DNA of 64,000 bases from Mercenaria mercenaria (GCF_021730395.1 NC_069366.1:83927001-83991000); one strand, 5' to 3'. Positions 1 to 11,300 are shown, numbered from the stretch's first letter. The notes: a model not told the origin generated them from the sequence alone. Numbers and translations are program-made.

Positions 1-2962
1 AGGATTAATAAATATAAAGAACGATGATAATGAATGTTTTAGATGGTGTCATTTAGCTTATAAATTTCCTGTTAAAGAAAACCCTCATAGAGTTTCGAAA
101 TATAAAAAACATATAAACGATCTTGATTATACTGGAATTAAATTTCCTGTTACATTAAATCAAATACCTAAAATTGAAGTTTTAAATGAAATATCATTTA
201 ATATATTTGGATATGAAGAACCTACGGGAACTTATCCATTGTACATATCAAAATATCAATACGAAGAACACTGTGACATGTTGCTAATTACTAATGATAA
301 AATAACTGATGATGACTATAAGAGGGTTAAAACCACTGTAGTCCAACATTATGTTTGGATAAAAGACTTTAATAGATTAATGTTTAACAAAACAAAACAT
401 GCAAATAAAAAACACTTCTGTAAAAGCTGTCTGCAACATTTTTCTCAAGAAAGAATATTAAATGAACATATTTCAAATTGTTTAGCTATTAATGGTATCC
501 AAGGTGTAAAAATGCCAAAAGAGGGAAGTAAAGTACAATTTAAAAATTATCATAAAGGTTTAGCAGTACCTTTTGTAATTTATGCTGATTTTGAATCAAT
601 AACTAAAAAAGTTTTAACTGCTTTACCATCAACTGAATCTTCATTTACTGAACCATATCAAAATCATATAGATTGTGGTTACGGCTATAAAGTTGTTTGT
701 TGTTATGATAACAGTTATACTAAACCAACCCAGATTAACAGAGGACCCAACGCAGTTTATAAATTTATAGAAAAAATGCTTGAGGAAGAGGAATATTGTA
801 AAGAAATATTTAAAGAACATTTTAACAAAGAACTAAGAATGTCTAAAAAAGATGAAAGTGAATTTAAAAAACAGAAGTTTTGTCATATCTGTGAAAAAGA
901 ATATATAGAAGGTGAAGTGCCAGTACGTGATCATTGTCATATAACAGGAAAATTCAGAGGAAGTGCTCACTCAGAATGTAATATTAATTTTAGACTAACA
1001 AAACAAAATTCCTGTTATTTTTCATAATTTAAGAGGTTATGACGGTCATTTATTATGCAACAAAATAGGGAAATTTAAAAAAGAATTAATGTTATTCCTA
1101 ACAATATGGAAAGATATATGGCATTTAATGATTTCTGACTTGGTCTTTATTGATTCATTCCAATTTATGTCTCAGTCATTGGATAACCTAGTAAAAAATA
1201 TTCCAGAATTTAAATACTTATCTCAAGAATTTGATTACATAGAATTATTAAAAACAAAAGGTGTTTATCCATATGATTACATGGATTCATTTAAAAAATT
1301 CAAAGAAACAAAATTACCTTCTAAAGAAGATTTTTATTCAATTTTAAATGAAACACACATATCTGACAACGAATATGAGCATGCTAAAAATATCTGGAAA
1401 AAATTTAAAATAAAAACAATGGGAGAATATCATGATCTATATTTAAAAACTGACGTATTACTTTTAGCTGATGTATTCGAAAATTTTAGAAAACTATGTT
1501 TAGAGTACTACAAATTAGATCCTTGTCATTTATTTTAGTAGTCCTGGGTTAGCTTGGGATGCAATGTTAAAAATGACTGGAATGAAGTTAGATTTAATAA
1601 CTGATATTGATATGTATCTTTTTATTGAAAAAGGACTGAGAGGAGGAATAAGTTATATTTCAAACAGATACAGTAAAGCAAACATAAATATATAAAAGGG
1701 TTATGATCCTAAACTTGACAGCAAATACATTATGTACCTCGACGCCAATAACCTTTACGGTTGGGCTATGTGTCTACCTTTACCTCTGAAACTTTAAATT
1801 TATATCCGAAAAACAATTCAAGAAATTAATTGCAAAAGGTAAAACTAACTTTATAGTTGAATGTGATCTTGAATATCCAAAAGAATTACATAAAACCCAC
1901 AACGATTATCCTTTAGCCCCTGAAAAAATTAAAATACCAGACGAATGGCTTTCCAATTATAGTAAAAATATTAAAACAAAATTTGAAATAGGAAAAAGTA
2001 ATGTAAAAAAATTAGTTCCAACTTTAATGAAAAAACAAAATTATGTAGTTCATTATAAAAATCTTGAACTATATACACAATTAGGGTTAAAAGTAACAAA
2101 AATACACAAAATATTAACTTTTGACGAAAGTCCTTGGTTAAAAAAATATATTGATTTTAATACTCAAAAAAGATCTAAAGCTAAAAATTCATTTGAAAAG
2201 GACTTTTTTAAGTTAATGAACAACTCTGTATTCGGTAAGACGATGGAGAATTTACGCAAGAGGATTAATATTAAATTAACTCATGATGAAAACCTTTTAT
2301 TAAAATATATAGCCAAACCTTCATTTGTTAGTTCAACGATGTTTAACAAGAATTTGTTTGGTATTCATAGAATAAAAGAAAGTTTGTTATTAAACAGACC
2401 TTGTTATGTTGGAATGTGCATTTTAGATTTATCAAAATATTTAGTGTATGATTTTCATTATAATTACATAAAGGAAAAGTACGAGGGTAATTGTAAATTA
2501 TTATTCACTGACACTGATTCATTATGTTATGAAATTAAAACCAAAGATGCATATGAGGATTTTTATAAGGACAAAGATTTATTTGATAATAGTGATTACG
2601 ATAACAACTCAAAAATTTTATTTCGACAATAATAAAAAAGTAATTGGAAAATTTAAAGACGAAGCTGCCCCATTGTTGAATTTGTCGGATTAAGAAGTAA
2701 AATGTATTCATATTTATTAGAAAACGAAGTAAATATTAAAAAATGTAAAGGAATTAAAAAACTTGTTGTTAAGAAAACAATAGTTCATAAAAATTACAAA
2801 GATACTTTGTTTAATTCAACCCAAACTAATCACACCTTTAAAGTTATTCGCTCTGATAAACACAATCTTTCCAGCTATGTTATAAATAAAACATCTTTAT
2901 CATGTTATGACGATAAAAGATATATTCTTGATAATGGTATTGATACATTAGCTTATTCTTAA
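1..2962 (+). pseudogene. Polinton protein-primed DNA polymerase B (fossil)
   Basis: Family B DNA polymerase with an N-terminal 3'-5' exonuclease, the replicase of Polintons. Visible landmarks in order: a C2H2-like finger (FCKSCLQHF) near 415, exonuclease motif I (YADFES) near 580, a second Cys/His cluster (CHICEKEY) near 880, exonuclease motif II-like FIDSFQFMS near 1,145, exonuclease motif III-like LKTDVLLLADVFE near 1,445, polymerase motif A (DANNLYGWAM) near 1,745, motif B (LMNNSVFGKTMENLR) near 2,210 and motif C (TDTDSL) near 2,505. The reading frame is open at the window edge, so the amino end lies outside. Closest relatives should be the polymerases often annotated in invertebrate genomes as uncharacterized transposon-derived proteins. 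The gene is broken, by only a few breaks relative to its length. Confidence 0.9.
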
Positions 2963-3016
2963 ATTAATTCTTAAATTAGCTCTTAAATTAACTCTTAAAT
3001 TAACTCTTAAATTATA
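2957..3016. repeat. 12-bp tandem repeat between convergent Polinton genes
   Basis: About five head-to-tail copies of a 12-bp unit close to TCTTAAATTAAC. It begins at the end of the polymerase frame and reaches the end of the first minus-strand gene, so it fills the convergent intergenic gap. The unit also supplies stop codons in several frames. Confidence 0.85.
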
Positions 3017-3432
3017 GAACCATAAATTGTTAACTGAATATTCTTAACATTTAAAGAATTAATAGAAATAACATCATTTATTTTAAATTTATTAGCATAA
3101 TTAATAGAAATAGATTCATTTTTTCTGTTATTTTTTACATCGTAACTTTGAAGAATTACATTTTCTTTATTTTTTAGTTGTAATTTAGCTTCTCCTTTAT
3201 CTAATTTAATTGCATCAACAAGAATAATTAAAATGCAATTAAAACTAATTCTTACATTATTGCCATTTTGAACTTAACCAGGACTAGCATTTACAGTTTT
3301 CCATTGAAATAATCCACTATCAGTATCTTGGGTATAACATGTTAAAAACAATGGAGGTTTTCTTATTAATTGTCTTTCTATTTGTCTTTCTATTTTATTT
3401 ACTTTTTCATTTATATTATTGAATATTCCCAT
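3007..3432 (-). pseudogene. Small Polinton protein, MGIFNNI start (fossil)
   Basis: A minus-strand frame that starts MGIFNNINEKVNKIERQIER and ends near NIQLTIYGSII. The first ~30 residues look like a short amphipathic helix or coiled coil. The remainder is beta-rich with alternating hydrophobics, as in jelly-roll or TNF/C1q-like head domains. I do not recognise the family. A second minus-strand start in this element, at 5,598, reads MGVFNNIEQ, so two proteins here share an N-terminal MGxFNNI motif, perhaps a common virion-attachment peptide (inference). The frame is interrupted. Confidence 0.5.
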
Positions 3433-3485
3433 TATATTAATTATTCCAGTTAAATAAAAACACAGTAATTAATAAAAACTAAAGA

Positions 3486-4157
3486 TTAACTCAAAAGTCT
3501 GTTTCTATCATAAGATATAGGTTCATCCGATATGTAGAATCTGATGTAACTATCCGTCAAAAGCGTAAATGTTACTTCTGTAGATGTTGAATCGTCATAA
3601 GGATGAATGTCAAACATTGTCCCTTGTGTTAAATAAATCTTAATTTTTTTCTTATAAATAGATACTAACAGATCAGTGTCAAAGTCCTCAGCTGCTATAT
3701 TTACATTATCAAATATACTAAGAAATGGATCATCATTATCATTCCACCACCTAAATATAAAATGTGATATTGGGCTTTTAATCGGTTTATCCGGTTCACC
3801 TATGGGCTTGGCCCCCGTTAATAAAATCATAATATCTATTATATAAATTCCGGTTTTTTCGACTATAAACACACCCCTCAAAAGCACATCTGGTACAGCT
3901 ATTTTATATTGTTGGTTTATGTGTATAAAATCTTTAAAATCTACGGTAATTCCAGATCTTAATTGAAGTGCATTCAAATAGCTCAGACCGGCCATATCTT
4001 CATATGTTGAATATATCCAGATACCCTGACGGTTAAAATACTTTTTCATTTTTATGTATTCATAAAAATTGTATCCAAACATTGGATTTGTTTCATAAAA
4101 ACTGTTATATTCAAAAAGAAACACTTCATGTTTTACTTTTTCTATTTCTTTTTCCAA
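3486..4157 (-). CDS. Polinton hypothetical protein beside the fibre-like gene
   Basis: A 223-aa open frame at the promoter-distal end of the minus-strand block, overlapping the end of the coiled-coil gene upstream. It starts MEKEIEKVKHEVFLFEYNSF. The body has many alternating hydrophobic and aromatic segments (YKIAVPDVLLRGVFIVEKTG and similar), no obvious membrane segment, and ends SYDRNRLLS. The beta-rich composition and its position after a coiled-coil shaft suggest a globular head or attachment domain, but this is inference and I recognise no named family. It belongs to the fossil Polinton and is not a host gene. Confidence 0.55.
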   Translation of the reverse strand: MEKEIEKVKHEVFLFEYNSFYETNPMFGYNFYEYIKMKKYFNRQGIWIYSTYEDMAGLSYLNALQLRSGITVDFKDFIHINQQYKIAVPDVLLRGVFIVEKTGIYIIDIMILLTGAKPIGEPDKPIKSPISHFIFRWWNDNDDPFLSIFDNVNIAAEDFDTDLLVSIYKKKIKIYLTQGTMFDIHPYDDSTSTEVTFTLLTDSYIRFYISDEPISYDRNRLLS

Positions 4158-5523
4158 TTCTTCTTTTATTTTTTTTATCTTTCTTTTTAAGTTGAAGAAT
4201 TATTTCAGCTAAATCATCAAGTCGTTTTGTTGTAGCAACTTCAGAAGCAGATAAATTGTCAACAACGCCTTTTGTTCTAGCTAATTGTGTTTCTTGTTTT
4301 AGAAAAGCATTTTTTACTTTTGTAATTTCTTGGTTATTAGTAGAAATTACTTGGGTATTAGCAATGATTGATTCTCCTTGTTTAGCTGATATTTCAACTA
4401 CAGAGTCCAGATCATTTATTATTTTTTTAAGTTTATCATTAAATTTATCTTTAAATTCATTAATATCTTTTTGTAATAAACCTGTAAGTGTACTTAATTC
4501 CGCGTACTTTAAATTGTGGCGTGTGTCAACAGTACTAATCAAGTTCCGAAGTTGTTTCTTAAAATTTTCTAGCTGATCATTAATTGTGTTAATTGCTTTA
4601 GCATTAGCAGTAATTGATTCTCCTTGTTTAACTGATTTTCCAACTACAAAGTCCAGTTCATTTTTATGTTTTTCAACTTTAGCATTAAATTCATTAATAT
4701 CATCTTGTAATTTTTTTGTATTATTACTTAAGTCTGCATACTTTAAATTATGACGGTTGTCAACAGTACTAATCCAAACTCGAATTTGTTTTTTAAAGTC
4801 ATCTATTTTAGAATTAATTTCTTTTTTAAGGTTATCTAATGCTGTGTCATGATCATCACCTCTTTGTGAAGCTGCCTTTTCCAGTTCAGATTTATATTCT
4901 GCAAGTTTATTTGAAATTAATTCTAATAAATCTTTATGCTTATTTTCAGTTTCAGTATTTAGTTTATTTATTTCTGTTCTGATTTCTAACTGATACATAT
5001 TTTGTAACTTTTTCTCAGCTTCAATAATCTTGTCTTTTAGTTCTTCATGTTTAATCATACTATCTTTTAATTCTTGAATTTGAGTGAATAAAATGTTTAA
5101 ATTAACTCGAAATACTTCTTTTATGTTTTCGTCTGTCAAATCAGATTTCTCTTCAAGTTCTTTAATAGAATCAACCATAGCTTTCATTTCTTTTTCAATT
5201 TTATCTTGTAATTCAACTATTAATAATGAATTCTTTTTAAAATCTTTTGTTAATTTTTCAATATTCTTTACTTCTTCTTCTAATGTCTGTTTTATAGATT
5301 TGATGTCTTCAAGATTATAGTCATCTATTACACTTTGAACTTTTTTAAACATAAATCGTCTTGAAACTGCATCGTTGGGTTTATCTGGATCTCCTAGGTT
5401 TATAAGGTTATTACCTCCCATATCTAATGCTCTGTTCATTGTGTTATCAAGTTCTTTATTTCTATGAAAATACGATCGTTTCCTTTTTAAGTTTTTTGAA
5501 TTGTTTTTTAGTAGCATAATCAC
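4126..5523 (-). CDS. Polinton coiled-coil, tail-fibre-like protein
   Basis: A 465-aa open frame. Residues 35-53 read MGGNNLINLGDPDKPNDAV, which resembles the MGxNKIxNLxxPxxxxDAV motif common near the shaft of phage tail fibres. Residues ~65-240 and much of the remainder are heptad-like, Lys/Glu-rich coiled coil. There is an internal duplication of ~78 residues: 243-311 and 321-391 both begin FKKQ, carry STVDxRHNLKYAxLS and end KQGESIxAN. The last ~20 residues are very basic (KKDKKNKRRIGKRNRK). A trimeric fibre or virion-surface spike is the most economical reading (inference). The start at 5,523 is simply the first Met; a short MGVFNNIEQ frame begins just upstream at 5,598. It is part of the fossil Polinton. 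Confidence 0.65.
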   Translation of the reverse strand: MIMLLKNNSKNLKRKRSYFHRNKELDNTMNRALDMGGNNLINLGDPDKPNDAVSRRFMFKKVQSVIDDYNLEDIKSIKQTLEEEVKNIEKLTKDFKKNSLLIVELQDKIEKEMKAMVDSIKELEEKSDLTDENIKEVFRVNLNILFTQIQELKDSMIKHEELKDKIIEAEKKLQNMYQLEIRTEINKLNTETENKHKDLLELISNKLAEYKSELEKAASQRGDDHDTALDNLKKEINSKIDDFKKQIRVWISTVDNRHNLKYADLSNNTKKLQDDINEFNAKVEKHKNELDFVVGKSVKQGESITANAKAINTINDQLENFKKQLRNLISTVDTRHNLKYAELSTLTGLLQKDINEFKDKFNDKLKKIINDLDSVVEISAKQGESIIANTQVISTNNQEITKVKNAFLKQETQLARTKGVVDNLSASEVATTKRLDDLAEIILQLKKKDKKNKRRIGKRNRKSKT

Positions 5524-5608
5524 TTAAATCAATATCAAATTTAACTTTATTATACTGCCAGGTTCACTTATTTGTTCTATATTATTAAAAACTCCCATTA
5601 TATAATTA

Positions 5609-6274
5609 TTATATTACCAGTAAAGTTTTTTCTAAAAAACTTCCTTGGTTTGTCAATATATAAGAAATCATATTTTTTATTTGTTGCATTGCAAAAGAGT
5701 TAGGGTTAATATTTTGTTCATTACAAATCATATCATTTTCTCGTTTACCTGGACTTTCAAATAAAATATAATGTGAACAGTTAATTCGAATATCTTTTGG
5801 TGTTTTATAGTAAGACTGACTTAAATAAATAACACAACAGTTTTTTTTGACGTCCTTGAATAAAGTATTTTGTTATTTCATTTTGAACCTTTTTATCTTC
5901 ACATACAAAATCATCAAATATTACTACTTTTTTGTTTTCTGATTCAAGATTCTCACAAGGTTCAATTTTGGGTTTGGGATCAGTGAATATTCAAGTATTT
6001 CATTTGGATCTACTTTAATTTTTTTTGCAATTTGACTTAAGTTGTTAATTAAATCTTGATATTTAGATTGTTCTAGGTTTTTAGCATATAAGTATAATTT
6101 ATCATAATATATAAGAGGTTTTCGAAGTATATGCATTAATGTATTTGTTTTTCCAGATCCAGAAGATCCACATATTAACATTCTAAAACATGAATCTGGC
6201 ATAAAGGGATATTGCTTAAATTGTTTAAAGTTATTAGATTTATCACTTTTTGTATCATAATTTGGAATTTCCAT
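5609..6274 (-). pseudogene. Polinton genome-packaging ATPase, A32/FtsK-HerA type (fossil)
   Basis: P-loop packaging ATPase that would drive DNA into the capsid. The start at 6,274 gives MEIPNYDTKSDKSNNFKQF. Walker A is at about residues 36-44 (CGSSGSGKT), followed by THe segment NTLMHILRKPLIYYDKLYLYAKN typical of Polinton and poxvirus A32-like ATPases. A Walker B-like VVIFDD stretch lies near 5,925. The distal part contains a YYKTPKDIRINCSHYILF-like stretch that matches sensor regions of this family. It is the upstream gene of the minus-strand block and faces the divergent plus-strand block across a short repeat. It is broken but readily recognised. Confidence 0.85.
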
Positions 6275-6289
6275 TTATATATAATAATA

Positions 6290-6340
6290 ATACATTATCT
6301 TACATTATCTTACATTATTTTACATTATCTTACGTTATTA
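6290..6340. repeat. Short tandem repeat in the divergent Polinton promoter gap
   Basis: Four to five copies of an ~11-bp unit close to TTACATTATCT, filling the 70-bp gap between the divergent ATPase and coiled-coil genes. It is AT-rich and would overlap any bidirectional promoter there. Confidence 0.8.
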
Positions 6341-6345
6341 TATAA

Positions 6346-7589
6346 ATGCAATCAAAACTTAATGAAATAAGAATAAGAAAAAAAATTAGTCGGGCAAAAG
6401 ATGAGAGCTCTTAGAGAAGAAATAATGAGAGAAAAAATAAGAAAAGCTACAAATCGGGACATGTATACTGAAATTTATAAGCCAATTACTGAAGGAATAG
6501 AAAGTCAAAAAAACAATTATCAAGTCAGTTAAAAGCATTACCTGGAATTAAAAGAACAACTGGCATTAATTCCAGAAAAAGTTTGCTGATAAGATACAAG
6601 AAGCAGAAAATCTAAAATGGTTGGAAAGCTATTCTAAGAACCAATACGATTATTACCGCCGAAAGATCATATGGGTTTGGATGATGAAGATGAGGAGTTT
6701 GAAGACACTAGAGAATTTCCTGAAGAATCAGAAGAATTAGAAGAAGAATTGGGAGCAAGACCAAAAGAATTTACAGTTAATTTTAATAAAGATATTGATT
6801 TAGATCTTTTAGATGAAAAACAATATTATACGCCGCAAGAAGTGTTTGATTTTTTTCACAGCAAATCTAAAGATCCAGATGAAAAATGACTAGAGGAAGA
6901 AGTAGAAAATATCATAGAAAAGGTATCAAAGGATATAAAAAAATTGGGTAATGAATCTGGTGCAATAACTAGAAAGAAAAACAAAAACAATCTTGATCTA
7001 AAGCAAAAGGAAGCAATTATAGCTAAGTCCGGAAAATTATAAAAAATATAGAGACGTAATCATTGATATTTTAAAACAAGGAGAAAAGGTATATGGGAAA
7101 AGGAATAAATATCATAACCCATATAAAGTTTCACCAAATGGACAATATGGTAATTTAATTTATTAACTTAAATAAACTTTATGGTCACAACAAATTAATT
7201 GCTAAGGATCAAGAACTGGAAAAGAAGTAATTAATACTGAAGTAGATAATGATTTGATTGATTTGATTAATAAAAGATATAACAATAATAAAAATCATTC
7301 AATTCATTCAAGAAAAATATTCAAAGAATTAACAGACAAGTCAGGATTACCTATCAATAAAAGATCTATGAAATTTAAAAAAGTAATTAGAGGACAAGGT
7401 TATGACGTTTGTCCATGTAATCCAAAAGAATTGGTTAATGAGTTGGAGTTAATTTGTGGTTCGATTGATGCTGGAAATAATAATGAAGAACTAAAAAATG
7501 AAGGTATTAGGGTAGTAGATCAATTATTAAAAATGAATTCACTCTTACCAGAACAACATGAAATGTTATATAAAAAATATTTTTCTTGA
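6346..7589 (+). pseudogene. Polinton coiled-coil/acidic virion protein (fossil)
   Basis: The first gene of the right plus-strand block. It begins MQSKLNEIRIRKKISRAK and contains a very acidic segment near 6,680-6,760 (DEDEEFEDTREFPEESEELE), a YYTPQEVFDFFHSKSK stretch near 6,830, and a C-terminal region from 7,254 with GLPINKRSMKFKKVIRGQGY and a terminal MNSLLPEQHEMLYKKYF. This layout matches a protein found in many invertebrate Polintons between the ATPase and the minor capsid gene. Its biochemical role is not known to me. It is broken. Confidence 0.6.
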
Positions 7590-7597
7590 ATATATAA

Positions 7598-8356
7598 ATG
7601 GAACAAAAAATAGTATTAAGTTCTGAAACAGTTAAAAACGATAATAAAAATACTCCGAGTGATTTTACAATCAGATTTAGTCGTTCTTTAATTTTTGATA
7701 AAAATAAATTTTATGTTGTCGGTTTGGATAGTATTAACACTATGACCTACTCTTGGCATAATATTAGTGATGAATATGATAATAAAAGAATTCGTTATAA
7801 TAATGGTAAGGATTGGAAAGATATCATATTTACAAATGGTTCTTACAGTTACACAGATATTAATAATTATATTAGGGAAACATTAATAAGTAATGGTGAT
7901 TATGAATTTGATAAATCAGACATTGCTCCAATAAGTTTGGAATTTGATTTAAGTAGTTTTAAGATTTTGATTTCAATTAAAGATAATTTTATGTTGGATT
8001 TAGAAAAATCAAATTTTCATACATTGCTTGGATTTGAGAAAAAATTTGTAAACAAAACTGAATGGGGAACTAGAACACAAAATATAACTAACTCTGTGGA
8101 TACAATTTACATTCATTGCGATCTTATTGATAATTCACTTGTTGATGGTAATTTCAGTGATATTATCTATGCTTTAAGTACTGCAGATTTAACAAGAGCT
8201 TATACATTTACAAAAGAACCACAAAGAGTTGGATATTCTGAAATTAATAAATATATTATAAATTCAATTAGAATATATATTACAGATGTATTTGGTAGAA
8301 TAATTAATTTTAATGGGGTTGAAACAAGTTTTACACTAATTTTAAAAGAAATATGA
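7598..8356 (+). CDS. Polinton minor-capsid (penton-like) protein
   Basis: A 252-aa open frame, full length by appearance. It starts MEQKIVLSSETVKNDNKNTP, has a predominantly beta composition and carries a conserved block near residues 170-215 (DNSLVDGNFSDIIYALSTAD followed by TFTKEPQRVGY). I recognise this block from the Polinton gene that precedes the major capsid gene; it is thought to be a single jelly-roll vertex protein. It starts 8 bp after the preceding gene and is followed 24 bp later by the small MNKKVYDKN gene, so the block looks operon-like. It is the best preserved frame of this element, but everything around it is decayed, so it is a fossil component. Confidence 0.6.
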   Translation: MEQKIVLSSETVKNDNKNTPSDFTIRFSRSLIFDKNKFYVVGLDSINTMTYSWHNISDEYDNKRIRYNNGKDWKDIIFTNGSYSYTDINNYIRETLISNGDYEFDKSDIAPISLEFDLSSFKILISIKDNFMLDLEKSNFHTLLGFEKKFVNKTEWGTRTQNITNSVDTIYIHCDLIDNSLVDGNFSDIIYALSTADLTRAYTFTKEPQRVGYSEINKYIINSIRIYITDVFGRIINFNGVETSFTLILKEI

Positions 8357-8380
8357 AATTTTAAATTTTAGTTTTATATA

Positions 8381-8720
8381 ATGAACAAAAAGGTTTATGA
8401 CAAAAATAAAGGAATATTTATTTATGTTGATGCTCACACAGGAAAAGAAATCATACACGGAACAGGTATCTTTGACACTTTAACGAAATTGTTTTCAAGC
8501 GGAGTTGCATCTTCAATTAGCACAGCTGGAAAAAAGCTTTGGAAACAGCTGGAAATGCAGCACTAGAAAGTGGAACAAAAATGGTTGGAACAGAAGTTGG
8601 AAAATTTAGCTGTAATAAATGTTTGAAAAATTTAAAAAGAAACCTGTCCGGCAGTTGGTAATTTAATTGCTAAGGAATTCACGAAAAGGTATAACAGTAA
8701 AAAGAATAAAAAATATAATT
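8381..8720 (+). pseudogene. Small Polinton protein, VYDKNKGIFIYVD type (fossil)
   Basis: It starts MNKKVYDKNKGIFIYVDAHT followed by GKEIIHGTGIFDTLTKLFSS. This opening and the Gly/Ala/Ser-rich amphipathic stretch after it are shared by small proteins lying between the minor and major capsid genes of many animal Polintons. A membrane-active or capsid-internal role has been suggested for such peptides, but nothing here proves it. It is broken. Confidence 0.55.
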
Positions 8721-8889
8721 GATAACGAGGAGGTATTTCATAATGAGAATAATAGAATATTGTCAGTATCTGGAATTAACTCAACAAAAGTATAAAATTA
8801 ATTTATAAAAACTAAAAAACTAAAATAATACTAAAAGTTTTAACTTTAATAAAAATATATAAAAAATAAAAATAATATATTATTATATA

Positions 8890-9925
8890 ATGTTTTAGAA
8901 CAAAACACTATGTGGAAAGTATGAACTACTCCTATTCAATTGATCAGCTTTTATATCTGTCTTGGGAAATAATGTTAGCAACAAAAAAACGGATATCGAC
9001 TTTACATTTAATGAATAAGAAGTTCATATTTTGATGGGTTTAATGGTTATTTTGAAGTAAGTTTTAAAGTAATTAAGCTTGCTAATGGTAACAATTATGC
9101 TGATGGGAGACCAAATTGTCTAATTAATAATGGCAGCTTCATTAATTGATCAGGTAGTGGTTAAACAAAATGGAAAAATTGTAGCTGATTGTATTAATTT
9201 ATACAAAGTAATAAATGTAAAAAATTTTGTTGAATTTATCTAAATGATTATGCAGAATCAACTGGAACAAATGAATTTATCTCTTTAGGATATAATGCTG
9301 TTGCTGAAAGTAGGATGACAAGCTGAATATAATAAAGGTTTTGCTACTAGGAAGTTAGTAATCCAAGGTGGTAATGAGGTAAAGCTAAAATCCATTAAAT
9401 AATTATCAATTTTTTCAGGTTTAGAAACTATCTTCTACATCCAAGTCAAATTCAAATTCACCACTACAGATGACAGGATGGTGATGAATTAATTTTTAGA
9501 GCTAATGCTGCTGATCCGGGATGGTTGAGGTATTGTAACAAAATTTACATGACTGTTGGGTTTTCACGTTTAATTTTCAATGAATTTGGACTTAATTTTA
9601 ATTTCTGAAAGAGTTTCAAAAGAGATGGTCATACCTACAGGAAATGGTGACGCAATCAAGTGAAACACAACAAATAATATAAACCTTTAGAATAACGTTG
9701 GTGGAACAAAACCACAACCTGTTATTGTTTATTTACAACGACTGATAAAACAAAAAAAACAAAGTGTTAATTCACAAGTAATAATCACATTTGTTAGAAT
9801 ACATTTAAAATTAATGCAGCAAATGAAATTGCACTTTGAGACTCCTGTCGTCTTGAGTTGGTAATGGTGTTTTTTATCCAGAAACTAGGAATACACAAGT
9901 ATATCAAGAATATATGATGATGTAA
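8890..9925 (+). pseudogene. Polinton major-capsid region (heavily decayed)
   Basis: Short runs recognisable in different frames, such as FDGFNGYFEVSFK, VVKQNGKIVADC and NDYAESTGTNEF, lie in one direction over ~1 kb directly after the minor-capsid genes. Position, length and these runs fit the double jelly-roll major capsid protein of Polintons. This is the most decayed part of the element, with many breaks, so family assignment rests on scattered motifs and synteny. Confidence 0.55.
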
Positions 9926-10199
9926 TTAATTATTATTATAAACAAATAACTAAGGACTACTGGCGCCTGCTAAATAGTCAAATTTTTCTAGATTATTTGG
10001 ATTATTCTTTTTAACTTGGAATATAAAAGTGAAGTAATAACAGAAGTTCCTACGCATATTCATTAACAGTTGGATTAATTAAAATTTTCCACAGCAGTAA
10101 TATCGTGTTTACGCTATATTGTATTATATGAGGAAACAGTTGAAATAAATCTATTGGAAAAGAACTTGTTATTGTTTAAATAAATAAATATAAATTTAA

Positions 10200-10690
10200 T
10201 AATGACATCAAATTATATTGAATATAAAGTTAAACTAACAGTATGGACAAAAGAAATTTCGCACAAGTTAATATTTAATAAAATTCCACATACTTTTAGA
10301 TTAAAACCTGAAACAATTTCCATGGAACTTCCCTTTACTATTAACAAAAACACAAATTAATCAATTTAAAAAGATGTTGCAAATATGATGGAGTAGAATT
10401 AAAATTTCAATAAAAACAATGTCAGTCAAGGTCAAAAATGGTGGATTTTTAGGAAACGCTTTGGCTGGTTTGTTAGGAAAAAACAATTCGTCCAATGCAG
10501 CAAAAAAAAGCTCCAAAAAATATTAGCCTTAGGATTGGAGCCCTTTCTGGATGGGGGGACCAGTACTGGTGTCAGTAAGTTACTTGGGAATTGGTATGAT
10601 TCAGTAGCTAATGATAAGAAGAAATTGATCTCACCATATCTTCACCTACTCAAAGAAAGCAACTAGTAGGAATCTTGAGTGATTAAATTC
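10200..10690 (+). pseudogene. Small Polinton gene between capsid and protease (fossil)
   Basis: It begins MTSNYIEYKVKLTVWTKEIS, includes LELPFTINKN-like beta segments and then a Gly/Ala/Leu-rich KNGGFLGNALAGLLGK stretch that could be a short membrane-interacting helix. It is collinear with the capsid and protease remnants. I do not recognise a named function. It is broken. Confidence 0.4.
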
Positions 10691-10949
10691 ACACAAAACA
10701 AAACAAATGGCGGCTCTTTTTAGGTATGTTGGGCTGTGTCTAGGATACTTGGATACATCTTTGTGAAGTGGTAAGGGGTCCATGGCCAGGGTGGAATTAT
10801 AAATTCCACCAGGAACCAAAGGTTTTGGTTACTGATTGATTGCTCAGAAAAGACCCCTTACGCGAATTCTATAGTAAAAAAAAATAAAATTTATTAAACA
10901 AAACCAATTTCTAATTTGAAATTGAACAGTGGTAAAACAATTAAAAATT

Positions 10950-11300
10950 AAAAAAACTTAGGGGTGGATTTAGTAGAAATAATTTATTAAATTTCTTAAA
11001 TTCAAAAGCAAAGGGGACGAGTGCGGAATAATCAATTTAGATGACTTTTGCTTGGACTGGAACACTTGGGTTTGTTACTTGAATACTTTTTACTTCGATC
11101 CATTTTGACTTCCTCCTCCAAAGGAAGTATTAATTTTTACCTGGGGTCAAGTATAACAACATACAATATCAAGGACAAAAACAAGTACACTCTGGTTATT
11201 ATTGTTGATTTTTCATTAAAGTGTTACAAGAGAAAATACCGTTGTTTGATTTAAGTATAAAAATACTAAAAGTTAACAATCAAAGAGTAAAAGAACAAAC
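10950..11300 (+). pseudogene. Adenain-type (Ulp1-like) cysteine protease remnant
   Basis: Scattered matches to the Polinton/adenovirus maturation protease: INLDDFCLDWNTWVCYLN-like and YFDPF...LPPPKEV-like segments near 11,030-11,130, followed by YNIQYQGQKQVHSGYY-like sequence near 11,155-11,200. These correspond to the His and Asp neighbourhoods and the approach to the catalytic Cys in this family. Polintons use such a protease for capsid maturation. It is strongly decayed and only the C-terminal two thirds can be traced. Confidence 0.5.
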
